A stretch of 64,000 nt of DNA from Eggerthellaceae bacterium (GCA_009782615.1 WRIS01000009.1:1-64000); one strand, 5' to 3'; shown: positions 44,161 to 53,558, counted from the first letter of the stretch. Numbers and translations: made by a program. Notes: generated from the letters alone by a model not told the origin.

Positions 44161-45903
44161 ATGAGCGACACGAATAACGAACGTCCCTTGAACACGACCC
44201 CGCCATCAAGTGCGCAAACCCCGCCATCAAGTGCGCAAACGCCGCAACCAAGTGCGCAGACACCGCCGCAGGCGCCCTCCGCTCAGGTCGGGCAAGCGTC
44301 ATCAGGGCAGGTTGGGGCCCAACTTGGACAGGCAGCTTCCAATCAAGCAGTTCCTCGGCAAGTGCCCCCCGCGTATTCGGGGCAGGTTGGACAGCAGCTT
44401 GGGCAGACACCAGCGGGACAGGTTGGGCAATCGTACCCGCCGCAAACAAGCCCCAATCAAGCAGTTCCTCGGCAGGTGCCCTCAGCGTATCCTGCGCAAA
44501 CAAGCCCCAATCAAATAGCTCCCAATCAAGTGGTTCCTCGACAGGTGCCCTCAGCGTATCCTGCGCAGGCAATCCCCGCGCACGCTGCGCAAGTAGCGCA
44601 AGCCGCGCAAGCGGCACAAGCAGCGCAAGCCGCGGCGAACTACCCCCGCCAAACATCTCAGGCGCAGATGCCGTATCGACAAGCAGGCTATTTTCAGCCT
44701 TCGACAACGCCGACAGCGCCAACAGCCCCAACAGCAGCAAGCAGGGCGGCGAATGGCGCCACCACCAAGAACAGCGGGCTAAAAACATTCTTCCTCGCCT
44801 TTTTGGGCGCAATTCTCGCCTGCCTTGTTATGTTTACCATCTTTGGGTTTTACAACACCCTTTCTGCACCGTCGCAAAACAATTCCCCATCTATCGTTCT
44901 CGGTTCAAACGGAAGTGCCATCAACGCTTCGGATGTCGACGATTCGCTTGCCGTTGCCGTGGCACGAAAAACTCTTCCTTCTGTGGTAAATATCGATGTA
45001 TACGCGAGTTCAAATCCCTTTGACCTCTTCGGCGATTCCTCAGGGGAAGATTTTGTTGAATTTTCACTCGGAAGTGGAGTTATTCTTACCGAAGACGGCT
45101 ACATCATCACCAACCACCACGTTATCGAAGGCGCCGATGCGCTTGAAGTGACCGTTGGAGACGAAGTTTACGAAGCCGACATTGTGGGGGTTGACCCGAG
45201 TTCTGATATTGCCGTTATCAAGGCGCGTGACGCTTCAGGGCTTACCCCTATCGAAATCGGAACTTCATCGAATCTGGTTATCGGACAATGGGTGATGACC
45301 ATCGGTAGCCCCTTTGGTCTGGAACAATCCGTTGCAACGGGCATTGTTTCGGCAACAAGCCGCTCGACTATTATGGAAACTTTAGATGGCGAAGACTTGG
45401 CCGTTTACACAAATCTGATTCAAACTGATGCCGCCATCAACCCAGGAAATTCAGGGGGAGCGCTCGTGGATGCCGACGGTCGCTTGATTGGCATCAACAC
45501 ACTTATTACGTCCTATTCAGGGAGTTATTCAGGCGTTGGTTTTGCCATCCCCGTTGACTATGCCATCAATATTGCTCAGCAAATCATGGAGGGAAAAACG
45601 CCTTCCCATGCGCAGTTTGGCGTTTCGCTTTCTTCGGTTGACCCTTCGCTTGCCCAACGTTATGGCTTGTCGGTGACACACGGTGCCTATATTACTCAAG
45701 TACACAGCGGCTCTGCTGCGGACAAAGCGGGCGTTGAAGTGGGCGACATCATCACTAAGTTCGGTGGAAAGACCATCTATTCCGCAAGCGATTTGATGCT
45801 TGAAATTCGCTCAAGGAACCCTGGTGACACGGTGAGCGTTGAACTTAATCGTGACGGGAAAACCATAACGCTTGAAATAACCCTTGGTTCAGATTCCAAT
45901 TAG
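44161..45903 (+). CDS. htrA: HtrA/DegP-type membrane-anchored serine protease with PDZ domain
   Basis: The 580-residue protein has a repetitive Pro/Gln/Ala-rich cytoplasmic start of about 200 residues (SAQTPPSSAQTPQ, and repeated NQAVPRQVPSAYPAQTSP units). One membrane helix follows (about 206-228), then a trypsin-like domain with triad H320 (TNHHV), D349 (SSDIAVI) and S431 (GNSGGAL), and a C-terminal PDZ domain (GAYITQVHSGSAADKAGVEVGDIITKFGG). It is a surface quality-control protease. An 11-bp tandem duplication spans the stop codon. Confidence 0.93.
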   Translation: MSDTNNERPLNTTPPSSAQTPPSSAQTPQPSAQTPPQAPSAQVGQASSGQVGAQLGQAASNQAVPRQVPPAYSGQVGQQLGQTPAGQVGQSYPPQTSPNQAVPRQVPSAYPAQTSPNQIAPNQVVPRQVPSAYPAQAIPAHAAQVAQAAQAAQAAQAAANYPRQTSQAQMPYRQAGYFQPSTTPTAPTAPTAASRAANGATTKNSGLKTFFLAFLGAILACLVMFTIFGFYNTLSAPSQNNSPSIVLGSNGSAINASDVDDSLAVAVARKTLPSVVNIDVYASSNPFDLFGDSSGEDFVEFSLGSGVILTEDGYIITNHHVIEGADALEVTVGDEVYEADIVGVDPSSDIAVIKARDASGLTPIEIGTSSNLVIGQWVMTIGSPFGLEQSVATGIVSATSRSTIMETLDGEDLAVYTNLIQTDAAINPGNSGGALVDADGRLIGINTLITSYSGSYSGVGFAIPVDYAINIAQQIMEGKTPSHAQFGVSLSSVDPSLAQRYGLSVTHGAYITQVHSGSAADKAGVEVGDIITKFGGKTIYSASDLMLEIRSRNPGDTVSVELNRDGKTITLEITLGSDSN

Positions 45904-45912
45904 ATTCCAATC
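45891..45912. repeat. 11-bp tandem duplication across the htrA stop
   Basis: AGATTCCAATT and AGATTCCAATC lie head to tail; the TAG stop is 45901-45903. Confidence 0.85.
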
Positions 45913-45990
45913 AGGAATTGGCTACGGGTGATTGCGCGGGCAGTTTCTTTTTCGTACTATGTCATTACATGAAACTATGGGAGGGGTTAT

Positions 45991-46707
45991 ATGGCTAAAG
46001 GGTATAAATACAAACGGGTGCTTCTTAAGCTTTCGGGGGAAGCGCTAGCGGGAGATGTCGGTTACGGAATCGACCCAAAGGTCGTTGAGGATCTTGCCAT
46101 TCAAATCAAGGATATTGTGCACGACGGCATCGAACTTGCTATTGTTGTCGGCGGCGGCAACATCTTTCGCGGGCTGGCAGCAAGCGCTAACGGCATGGAT
46201 CGCTCCCAAGCTGACTACATCGGGATGCTTGCGACTATCATGAACGCCCTTGCCTTACAAGACGCCTTCGAGCGCCAAGGCATTTACACGCGCGTGCAAA
46301 GCGCGATTTCCATGCAGGAAGTGTCCGAACCCTATATTCGCCGTCGTGCCATTCGCCATCTTGAAAAGGGGCGCATTGTGGTTTTGGCTGCAGGCACGGG
46401 TAACCCCTACTTTACCACCGACACGACAGCCGCGCTGCGTGCGTGTGAACTTGATGCGGAATGTCTGCTCAAGGCAACCAAAGTGGACGGCGTCTATGAC
46501 AGCGACCCGACAACAAACCCACAGGCGGTCAAGTACGAAAAAATCAGCTATCTTGAGGTGCTCGCAAAAGAGCTTCATGTTATGGATTCGGCGGCAACAT
46601 CGCTTTGTATGGACAACAACTTACCCATGATTGTTTTCGATTTAACGGTTCCTGGGAATATCGCGCGTGCTTTACGCGGCGAAAACGTCGGAACAACGGT
46701 ACAATAG
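45991..46707 (+). CDS. pyrH: UMP kinase
   Basis: The 238-residue amino-acid-kinase-fold protein has [35 protein letters not shown]-like [27 protein letters not shown] and [15 protein letters not shown]. It makes UDP from UMP and is allosterically controlled by GTP/UTP in relatives. A GGGAGGGG site lies upstream. It heads the pyrH-frr-uppS-cdsA-dxr run; the usual rpsB-tsf partners are not next to it. Confidence 0.96.
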   Translation: MAKGYKYKRVLLKLSGEALAGDVGYGIDPKVVEDLAIQIKDIVHDGIELAIVVGGGNIFRGLAASANGMDRSQADYIGMLATIMNALALQDAFERQGIYTRVQSAISMQEVSEPYIRRRAIRHLEKGRIVVLAAGTGNPYFTTDTTAALRACELDAECLLKATKVDGVYDSDPTTNPQAVKYEKISYLEVLAKELHVMDSAATSLCMDNNLPMIVFDLTVPGNIARALRGENVGTTVQ

Positions 46708-46741
46708 CACGAAGCACTAAATCGAAGGGATTGGAAGCGCG

Positions 46742-47299
46742 ATGATTGACGAGACATTGGCACTTGCCGAAGAACACATGCAAAAAGCGGTAGCCCACTT
46801 AAGCGATAACTTTGCGGCTGTCCGTACCGGGCGTGCGAATGCCATGGTACTCGACCGCATCAAGGTTAATTATTATGAGGTTATGACGCCCATCAACCAG
46901 ATGGCTGCTATCAAAACCCCCGACGCACACATGCTGCTTATCGAGCCGTGGGACAAGTCGAGCCTGACAGCAATCGAGCACGCAATCCAGTCGAGCGATT
47001 TGGGGGTCACCCCCTCAAACGACGGTTCGGTCATTCGTCTGCCTTTTCCGCAACCGACTGAAGAGCGTCGTCGCGAACTGGTGAAACAGTGCAAAACTTA
47101 TGCCGAAGAAGCGCGTGTGAGCGTGCGCAATTCTCGCCGCGACGCCAATTCCGCCATCGAAAAACTGAAGAAAGATTCGCAGGTTTCCGAAGACGATGCC
47201 AAGCGCGGAGAAGCCGATTGCCAGAAGCTGACCGACAAATACATCGCCGAAATCGATGAAATTTTCAAGAAAAAAGAAGCCGAGGTTATGGAAATCTAA
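46742..47299 (+). CDS. frr: Ribosome recycling factor
   Basis: The 185-residue protein starts HMQKAVAHLSDNFAAVRTGRANA, contains YYEVMTPINQMA, PWDKSSLTAIEHAIQSSDLG, GSVIRLPFPQPTEERRRELVK and the C-terminal long helix with DKYIAEIDEIFKKKEAEVMEI. It splits post-termination ribosomes with EF-G. Confidence 0.97.
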   Translation: MIDETLALAEEHMQKAVAHLSDNFAAVRTGRANAMVLDRIKVNYYEVMTPINQMAAIKTPDAHMLLIEPWDKSSLTAIEHAIQSSDLGVTPSNDGSVIRLPFPQPTEERRRELVKQCKTYAEEARVSVRNSRRDANSAIEKLKKDSQVSEDDAKRGEADCQKLTDKYIAEIDEIFKKKEAEVMEI

Positions 47300-47359
47300 C
47301 ACCGCAACGCTCGATAAACGCTACAGCGCTGCGTTATATTTTTTCGCAACGGATGAGTT

Positions 47360-48148
47360 GTGCATAAGGCCTTAAATGACATATTTCCCGCACCCCCCGC
47401 AGGGCTTGACCCAGCAAAGTTGGACACGGCTCATATCCCGAACCATATCGCCATCATCATGGACGGCAACGGAAGATGGGCAAATCTTCGCGGAAAAAGC
47501 CGCCTTATGGGGCACAAAGCAGGTATCGAAGCGGTGCGCGAAAGCATTCGTTGTGCGTCTGACATGGGCGTGCGCTACCTGACCATTTATTCATTTTCTT
47601 CGGAAAACTGGAAGCGCCCAGAAGACGAAGTGAAGGGGCTTATGAATCTTTTCGCGCAAACGATGCTTGCTGAAGTCAAAGAACTTCATAAGGAACAGGT
47701 GCGCGTCATGACCATTGGAAGTTCTGAGGAACTGCCCAAAAAAACGCGCGATGCCTTTAGCGCTGCGTGGGACATGACGAAGAATAATACGGGCATGACC
47801 TTGGTTGTTGCCATCAACTACGGAGCCAGAACCGAAATATTGGATGCAACAAAACGCCTCATGAATCAAGCCTATGATGCCGCCGTGGCAGGGCAAGATA
47901 AAAAAATGTTGAGCGAAACACTCAATGAAGCAAGCTTTTCCGAGCAGCTTTACACCGCAGCCATTCCCGACCCTGACCTTCTTATTCGCACGAGTGGCGA
48001 AATGCGCGTGTCGAATTTTTTGTTGTGGCAAATTGCCTATGCCGAATTCGTGTGCACCGATGTGCTCTGGCCCGATTTTGACCGCTACGAACTGCTGCGT
48101 TCGATTCTCGAGTTTCAAAGCCGCGAACGTCGCTTTGGTGCGCTTTAG
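47360..48148 (+). CDS. uppS: Undecaprenyl (polyprenyl) diphosphate synthase
   Basis: The start is GTG 47360. The 262-residue cis-prenyltransferase has HIAIIMDGNGRWA with the catalytic Asp, MGHKAGIEAVRE, TIYSFSSENWKRP, and near the end PDPDLLIRTSGEMRVSNFLLWQIAYAEF. It makes the C55 lipid carrier for cell-wall precursors. The next gene, cdsA, is 18 bases away. Confidence 0.96.
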   Translation: MHKALNDIFPAPPAGLDPAKLDTAHIPNHIAIIMDGNGRWANLRGKSRLMGHKAGIEAVRESIRCASDMGVRYLTIYSFSSENWKRPEDEVKGLMNLFAQTMLAEVKELHKEQVRVMTIGSSEELPKKTRDAFSAAWDMTKNNTGMTLVVAINYGARTEILDATKRLMNQAYDAAVAGQDKKMLSETLNEASFSEQLYTAAIPDPDLLIRTSGEMRVSNFLLWQIAYAEFVCTDVLWPDFDRYELLRSILEFQSRERRFGAL

Positions 48149-48166
48149 GGCGGGTGGGTGCAGCTG

Positions 48167-49054
48167 ATGGCAAAAAAAGATGATATTAAGGAATTTGCGC
48201 GGGGTAAGACTCCTAAAAAGCTCAAAAATCCCAACGATTTTCAAATCAGGTTGCGCACGAGCGTTATTTATTTCTGCATTACGCTTATCTGCATTTTTAT
48301 CAACGACCTCACCACGGTTATTATGCTTTCGGCAACGGCAGGCATTTGTGCGGGTGAGTTTTACTACATGCTTCGTTCCGACGCGAAACTTCCCAACGAA
48401 ATTGTAGGTGTGGTGGGTGCGGCGCTCTATCCGTGGAGCGTTTGGCTGTTTGGCTTGATGGGAGCCTTGCTTTTAACGGTTCTTCTCGTGGTCGTTCTTT
48501 TGATTTGGTACGTGTTTTGGATGCGTGCCCGCGTTGCCGATGTGGGAGTAAGCCTTTTTGGCGCACTTTATACGGGCTTGCTTCTTTCGGGGCTTATCAT
48601 AATTCGCAGCGCGGAATCCCTCGAATTTCCCTGGGCAGGCATCTTGCTGTTTGCGGTGTATTTAGGTGTGTGGGCAAACGATGTCTTTGCCTATTTGGTA
48701 GGACGCAAGCTGGGAAAACATAAGCTGGCGCCACGCACTTCTCCGAAGAAAAGTTGGGAAGGCTTTTTCGCAGGTCTGGTTGGCTCAGTTCTCATTTGGA
48801 TAGGGATAAGTTTTATCCCAGGCGTGTCGATGAGCATGGGACAGGCGATTGTTTTCGGGCTTGTATGCGGACTGTTGGGCGTGTTGGGCGATTTGGCGGA
48901 AAGCCGCATCAAACGCAATTCGGGCTTCAAAGATTCAGGTACTATTATGCCAGGACACGGAGGATTGCTTGACCGATGCGATTCGCTGTTTCTCGTTTCG
49001 GTAGCTGCTGCTATTTTGCTTGTGGTGGGCGGGTGTATCCCTTATGGCGGATAA
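48167..49054 (+). CDS. cdsA: Phosphatidate cytidylyltransferase
   Basis: ATG 48167 gives 295 residues. After a basic cytoplasmic start of about 35 residues it has eight or so membrane helices and the CdsA signature GVLGDLAESRIKRNSGFKDSG...PGHGGLLDRCDSL near the C-terminus, plus APRTSPKKSWEGFFAGL. It makes CDP-diacylglycerol. It overlaps dxr by 11 bases. Confidence 0.95.
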   Translation: MAKKDDIKEFARGKTPKKLKNPNDFQIRLRTSVIYFCITLICIFINDLTTVIMLSATAGICAGEFYYMLRSDAKLPNEIVGVVGAALYPWSVWLFGLMGALLLTVLLVVVLLIWYVFWMRARVADVGVSLFGALYTGLLLSGLIIIRSAESLEFPWAGILLFAVYLGVWANDVFAYLVGRKLGKHKLAPRTSPKKSWEGFFAGLVGSVLIWIGISFIPGVSMSMGQAIVFGLVCGLLGVLGDLAESRIKRNSGFKDSGTIMPGHGGLLDRCDSLFLVSVAAAILLVVGGCIPYGG

Positions 49055-50141
49055 AAAACGCATCGTTGTTTTGGGTTCTTCGGGTTCCATCGGACAACAG
49101 ACGCTTGACGTGGTGCAAAAACATGCCGACAAACTTGAAGTGGTGGGGCTTGCCGTTAATTCTCGCGTTGATATTCTTGAAGAACAAGCACGCAGGTTCA
49201 AGGTGCCCCATCTTGCGGTAGGCGCCAAAAACATGATTGCGCTCACGCAGCTTCCCGAAGCCGATATCGTGGTGAACGCGTGTGTGGGCGCCGCGGGGCT
49301 TCGAGCAAGTTATGAGACCCTGAAAGCAGGCAAGGTGTTAGCCCTTGCTAACAAAGAATCCCTCGTCGTTGGTGGCGATTTGCTTATGAAGCTCGCAACC
49401 CCCGATACCTTGCTTCCTATTGATTCTGAACACGGGGCAATCTATCAGTGCCTGCTGGGGGAAAGCATGAATGAAGTGCGCTGTTTGTGGCTGACGGCAT
49501 CGGGCGGACCGTTTAGAGGAAAGACGCTTGACGACCTGCGCGACATTACACCCGAAGCGGCGCTTGCTCACCCAACCTGGACCATGGGGGCGAAAATCAG
49601 CATAGATTCTTCAACGCTTATGAACAAGGGGCTTGAAATGATTGAAGCACATCATCTTTTCGCCATGCCCTACGACAAGATTCACGTGGTGATACAACCG
49701 CAAAGCGCCATTCATTCGATGGTTGAATTTAGCGACGGGTCGGTCAAGGCGCATCTGGGAACCACTGACATGCGTATTCCTATCCAGTTTGCGCTGTCTT
49801 ACCCTGAGCGCTGGGATTCCCCTGTTGAACCGCTTGATTTTCGCACTTTAGGCTCGCTCGATTTTGCGGCTCCCGACTTAGAAACGTTTCGCTGCCTGTA
49901 CTTGGCGCGTGTTGCGGGCGAGGTGGGCGGCACGCTTCCTTGCGTGATGAACGCTGCCAACGAAATGGCAGTCGCTGCCTTTTTGGCACGTGAGACTACC
50001 TATTTGGGCATTGCCGAATGTGTCGAGGCGGTCATGGAACAACACAGGGCGCAAACAGTGGAAAGCCTTGTCCAGCTTGAAGAAGTTGATGCATGGGCAC
50101 GGAAAACCGCACTTCAGGTGCTACAAACAAAGTTACGATAG
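49044..50141 (+). CDS. dxr: 1-deoxy-D-xylulose 5-phosphate reductoisomerase
   Basis: ATG 49044 lies inside the cdsA end. The 365-residue enzyme has the NADPH loop VLGSSGSIGQQTLDVV, ANKESLVVGGDLLM, PIDSEHGAIYQCL, TASGGPFRGKTLDDL, MGAKISIDSSTLMNKGLE and CVMNAANEMAVAAFL. It makes MEP, the committed step of non-mevalonate isoprenoid synthesis (fosmidomycin target). rseP and ispG, usually next, are absent here. The stop lies in a 14-bp tandem repeat. Confidence 0.96.
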   Translation: MADKKRIVVLGSSGSIGQQTLDVVQKHADKLEVVGLAVNSRVDILEEQARRFKVPHLAVGAKNMIALTQLPEADIVVNACVGAAGLRASYETLKAGKVLALANKESLVVGGDLLMKLATPDTLLPIDSEHGAIYQCLLGESMNEVRCLWLTASGGPFRGKTLDDLRDITPEAALAHPTWTMGAKISIDSSTLMNKGLEMIEAHHLFAMPYDKIHVVIQPQSAIHSMVEFSDGSVKAHLGTTDMRIPIQFALSYPERWDSPVEPLDFRTLGSLDFAAPDLETFRCLYLARVAGEVGGTLPCVMNAANEMAVAAFLARETTYLGIAECVEAVMEQHRAQTVESLVQLEEVDAWARKTALQVLQTKLR

Positions 50142-50183
50142 CAAAGTTACGATAGCAAAGTCACGACAAGAAAGTCACGATAA
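50128..50183. repeat. 14-bp tandem repeat starting across the dxr stop
   Basis: CAAAGTTACGATAG at 50128 (contains TAG stop) and 50142, then variants CAAAGTCACGACAA (50156) and GAAAGTCACGATAA (50170). Confidence 0.88.
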
Positions 50184-50199
50184 GAAAAGGTGAGCCTTT

Positions 50200-50952
50200 A
50201 TGGCAGACTATATTGAAGGGAAACGTCCTGTTATCGAAGCGCTGCGCACCCATGTGCCGATAAGCGAAGTGATAATTGCTGACAATCTCGTCCGCGACGG
50301 GTTGGTCGAGGATATTTTGCGCAAAGCAAAGAAGGCAAACGTGCCCGTAAAAACTCTTCCGCGCAAAGAACTCGACAAACAATCTGAACGCGGAAGCCAC
50401 CAAGGAGTTATGGCAAAAACGAAGCCCTTTGCCTACGTCAACGTGCAAGCCATCCTTGATACGGCAGAACAACACGCGCAAGCACACGAGGGCGCAGCGC
50501 TTGTTATCTTGCTCGACCATATTACTGATGCGGGAAACTTAGGAGCCATTGCGCGCAGCGCAGAAGTGGTGGGGGCAAGCGGCATCGTCATCCCGAATAA
50601 ACGCAGCGCACACGTCAACGCGTCGACCTACAAAAGTTCTGCGGGAGCAATTGCACATATCAACGTGAGCCAGGTTGCCAATATCGCTCAAACTATCGAG
50701 CGCCTGAAGAAAGAGGGCTACTGGATTGCGGGCGCGAGCGAGCGAGCAACTGAAGTTATTTGGGATGCGAATTTGAAGGGCAAGATGGCACTTGTCATGG
50801 GAAGCGAAGGGGAGGGTCTTGCGCGGCTTACGCAGGAAAGTTGCGATTTCTTGGTGAAGCTGCCCCAGGCAGGCAAGGTTGCTTCGCTTAACGTTGCGCA
50901 AGCCGCAACGGCATGTATGTACGAATGGATGCGCCAAAACCGCTCGCTATGA
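50200..50952 (+). CDS. rlmB: 23S rRNA (guanosine-2'-O-)-methyltransferase, TrmH/RlmB type
   Basis: The 250-residue SPOUT enzyme has an N-terminal substrate-binding domain (EGKRPVIEALRTHVPISEVI, ERGSHQGVMAKTKPF) and the C-terminal knot: LLDHITDAGNLGAIARSAEVVGASGI (motif 1), VMGSEGEGL (motif 2) and LPQAGKVASLNVAQAATACMYEW (motif 3). RlmB methylates G2251 of 23S rRNA in E. coli; the exact target here is not proven. It is followed after 9 bases by the NYN protein, a common pairing. Confidence 0.92.
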   Translation: MADYIEGKRPVIEALRTHVPISEVIIADNLVRDGLVEDILRKAKKANVPVKTLPRKELDKQSERGSHQGVMAKTKPFAYVNVQAILDTAEQHAQAHEGAALVILLDHITDAGNLGAIARSAEVVGASGIVIPNKRSAHVNASTYKSSAGAIAHINVSQVANIAQTIERLKKEGYWIAGASERATEVIWDANLKGKMALVMGSEGEGLARLTQESCDFLVKLPQAGKVASLNVAQAATACMYEWMRQNRSL

Positions 50953-50961
50953 CGAAAACTT

Positions 50962-51498
50962 ATGGTAAAGGCACGCAAAAAAATACTTATCATCGATGGC
51001 TACAACGTGTTGAGGTCGGGGAATCGCTATAAAGAAGTGGTCGACCCTGACTACACTGACGACGCCTACAATCAAGCACGCGAAAAACTCATTAACGACG
51101 TGGCGAGTTTTGCGGGGCGGGAATATCGGGCAATTGTCGTATTCGACGGTGCCCACAATGAATTTTCGCGCGGGGAAGTGGAAACCATCGGCAACGTGCG
51201 CATTATGTTTTCTCCTGCGGGGCACTCCGCCGACAAGGTCATAGAAAAACTCGCCCGCGATGCGCGTGAGCGCAAGATAGAAACCCTCGTGGTTACCAGC
51301 GACGGTTCTATTCAAGACACCGTATTCGGCGGCGGAGTTGACCGCATGAGCGCCAACGATTTCAGTTGGGAAATGGCAACGCTTCAAGCTGAACGGGAAA
51401 GCGAAGAGGCTCCTCAGGTGGCATACAAGAACACCTTAGGTGAGCGCCTGAGCCCCGCAATCCGTGAAAAACTCGTCAAGCTTCGGGACGAAGTTTAG
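50962..51498 (+). CDS. NYN-domain ribonuclease, YacP/Rae1-like
   Basis: The 178-residue protein has the PIN-like NYN fold: ILIIDGYNVLRSG with the first Asp, IVVFDGAHNEFSRGE, VMFSPAG-like IMFSPAGHSADKVIEKLA and VVTSDGSIQD. Its relative Rae1 in Bacillus cuts mRNA in the ribosome A site, and the usual neighbour is rlmB, as here. Three 22-bp tandem units follow the stop. Confidence 0.88.
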   Translation: MVKARKKILIIDGYNVLRSGNRYKEVVDPDYTDDAYNQAREKLINDVASFAGREYRAIVVFDGAHNEFSRGEVETIGNVRIMFSPAGHSADKVIEKLARDARERKIETLVVTSDGSIQDTVFGGGVDRMSANDFSWEMATLQAERESEEAPQVAYKNTLGERLSPAIREKLVKLRDEV

Positions 51499-51516
51499 TC
51501 TTTGAAGTCTTTCGCG

Positions 51517-51582
51517 CCCTTCAACACGACCCCTGCAACCCTTCAACACGTCCCTTGCAACCCTTCAACACGACCCTTGCAA
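51517..51582. repeat. 22-bp tandem repeat, three units
   Basis: Units of the type CCCTTCAACACGACCCTTGC plus AA at 51517, 51539 and 51561, with one or two base changes, 19 bases after the NYN gene stop. Confidence 0.9.
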
Positions 51583-51627
51583 TCCTTCCGCGCATCTTCT
51601 GCGTAGGCGACATCTTCAAACTTAAAA

Positions 51628-51655
51628 GCCGACCGAGTCATATGCCTCGGTCGGC
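51628..51655 (+). terminator. Hairpin, probable terminator of the pyrH-yacP run
   Basis: GCCGACCGAG and CTCGGTCGGC form a perfect 10-bp stem with an 8-base loop. The T-run after it is short. Confidence 0.6.
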
Positions 51656-51662
51656 TTCACAT

Positions 51663-51860
51663 AAAGGGCACAAGCCCTTTAGTGTCAAGCGTCCTTGGCG
51701 GGGGTGATCGGGTAAAGACCAATTTCGCTTGACTTCGAGAGCTAAACGCGACAGGTGAGGTAGGGTAGGTACCGTGGCGCTTAGCTATCGTGCCTGCCAA
51801 AGGGCCAATTATTCAACCAAAGGTGTGGCAGAATCCACCAAGGTTTTAGCCATGAGTATG
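51663..51860 (+). ncRNA. Candidate structured RNA upstream of LuxR gene, class unknown
   Basis: This gene-free stretch is rich in possible helices: AAAGGGC with GCCCTTT (51663-51682), GGTAGGTAC with GTGCCTGCC (about 51761-51798, nine pairs with wobbles), AGCTAA with TTAGCT across the middle, and CCTTGGCGGG with CCTGCCAAAGG. The sequence TCCACCA occurs near the end. I compared it mentally with tmRNA, SRP RNA, RNase P RNA, T-box and common riboswitches, and none fits. It could be a long leader or a small RNA. The remaining stretch 51861-52061 shows nothing beyond a ribosome site before 52062. Confidence 0.35.
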
Positions 51861-52061
51861 CTGAGTTGACTATCGAATACCATACCGATTCGCACCCGCG
51901 CTTTCTTCGCCTTTTCTAGGGATATTCCTCGTCGGTGTTATTTCACCCCAAGGGGTGAGGAAAAAAAGTCATTTCTGTCTTGCGAAAAGGAAAGATTCTT
52001 TGCTATTGTTTCTTGACGAATTTAGTTTTAGATTGCTTAACAGGGGAAAGCTCGATTTAAT

Positions 52062-53558
52062 ATGAAAGATGTGAGTAAGCGTCTCTTTAACCAGTCTCTT
52101 GACAGAAGGCGCATCTACATAAATTTTATCCGTTCAATGCAAAGGCAGTTTTGCGTTGGGCTTACGTTTTGCTTCTGTCTTGTTTGGATGCTGGTCGTCA
52201 GCGTTGGTCCCGACCTTGTTCTTCCCGCTGCGCTGCCGTTTTCTTCTTTGGGCGCGCTTCCTTCATGGATAGTCCCTCTTGCGTGTTTGACGTTTTCACA
52301 CATGATAGTGGCAGGCGTTTTCAGGCAAACGCGCAAAGCCCCGCAAAGCATGACGCGCTTGCCGCTGCTCGGTGCCGCTTTGGTAACCGCCGCTATCTTT
52401 CATCTCTTGTGGGTGCTTGACCCACGCGTGGAAAACTGGCTGCCCTATCTGCTTTCAAGCTTCCTTTTCGGAGGAGCAGGAGCATTCTTGCGAATCGAAA
52501 TGAATCGGATGCTCGGCTGGCTTGGTGCGCAAAATACCATCTACCAGGGGATTGTTGGGACTTTGGCAGCAGCGGTCATCTTTGTCTTTCTTGCTAATGC
52601 TCCCGACATCTGCCTTTTTGTCGCTACGCCGCTTGTCGGCGTTTTGGTCACGGTTTCTTTGTGGCACTGCATCAAGGGTATTCCGTACAATCGCTACTAT
52701 CAAAAAGCAGATGACATCAAGTTGCACTTTCCCGTGAAGTTCGTCGCGACATCACTCGTGCAAGGCTCGGCGGTAGGCGTCATGTATCTGGGGGTCTTTT
52801 TTACGGGCGCCCATTCTTTCGGCGATGAAATGCATTTCGTTTCTAACGTGTTTGCTATGGTGGCAGTCTTTTTCTGTATCGTGTTCTTCCGCTTGAACTA
52901 CAACCGTCTGGTGTACAAAATTGCCTTTCCCATCATTGCGGCGGGCTTTATCCTTTTATCTATCATCCAGACGAATGTTGCAATCGGATTCACTACTATC
53001 TTCCTCGGCTTTTGCTTCCTTGACCTGGTCTTGTGGAGCCTTGGTTCCTACCTCATCAAGAATATGGGACTGCCTGCTCCCTGGATTGCTTCTTGCTTGG
53101 GGGCGGCTTTGTGCTTCGGCGTTCTTGCGGGTAGCCTTGCGGTGATAGCCGCACGAGCAGCGTCGCTTCCCGCAAACCTCTTGTATGGGTGGGGCAGCTT
53201 ATACGGGTGCGTTCTTTTAGCCTTTGCTCTGTTCCTTTCCAACTCCAACAACTTGAAATATGGTTGGGGAACCGTGCGTCCAGGCGACGGGGCTTCGGCA
53301 ATCGATGCTCTTGATGCTGTGGTACTCTTCCTTTCAAAAGAGCACAACCTTACGAATAGGGAATCGGAGATTTTGTTTCTTTTGGCTGAGGGAAAAACGC
53401 GCCGTGCTATGTGCGCGGAACTTTGCGTGTCGGCGGACACGATAAAGACTCACGTGAAGAATGTCTACCGCAAACTTTTGGTGCATTCGCAACAAGAACT
53501 CGTCGACTTTGTTGCCCGCGAAAAAGAAAAGTTCGAGACGGTTTCAGAGGGCGACTAA
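52062..53558 (+). CDS. Membrane-bound LuxR-type regulator (about 12 helices plus HTH)
   Basis: The 498-residue protein has a long membrane part (residues about 30-415, around twelve helices, MFS-like in layout) and a C-terminal LuxR DNA-binding domain: NLTNRESEILFLLAEGKTRR, MCAELCVSADTIKTHVKNVYRKL. Large families of such membrane LuxR proteins are a hallmark of Eggerthellaceae, where they usually sit next to respiratory reductases or transporters. Here the neighbours are core genes, so the target is unclear. AGGGGAAAG lies about 12 bases upstream of the ATG. Confidence 0.9.
   Translation: MKDVSKRLFNQSLDRRRIYINFIRSMQRQFCVGLTFCFCLVWMLVVSVGPDLVLPAALPFSSLGALPSWIVPLACLTFSHMIVAGVFRQTRKAPQSMTRLPLLGAALVTAAIFHLLWVLDPRVENWLPYLLSSFLFGGAGAFLRIEMNRMLGWLGAQNTIYQGIVGTLAAAVIFVFLANAPDICLFVATPLVGVLVTVSLWHCIKGIPYNRYYQKADDIKLHFPVKFVATSLVQGSAVGVMYLGVFFTGAHSFGDEMHFVSNVFAMVAVFFCIVFFRLNYNRLVYKIAFPIIAAGFILLSIIQTNVAIGFTTIFLGFCFLDLVLWSLGSYLIKNMGLPAPWIASCLGAALCFGVLAGSLAVIAARAASLPANLLYGWGSLYGCVLLAFALFLSNSNNLKYGWGTVRPGDGASAIDALDAVVLFLSKEHNLTNRESEILFLLAEGKTRRAMCAELCVSADTIKTHVKNVYRKLLVHSQQELVDFVAREKEKFETVSEGD

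Noticed and set aside
51750-51780. T-box or tmRNA in the yacP-luxR spacer
   Set aside because: GGTAGGTACCGTGG resembles the T-box core only loosely, no synthetase gene follows, and neither tmRNA ends nor a tag frame can be built.
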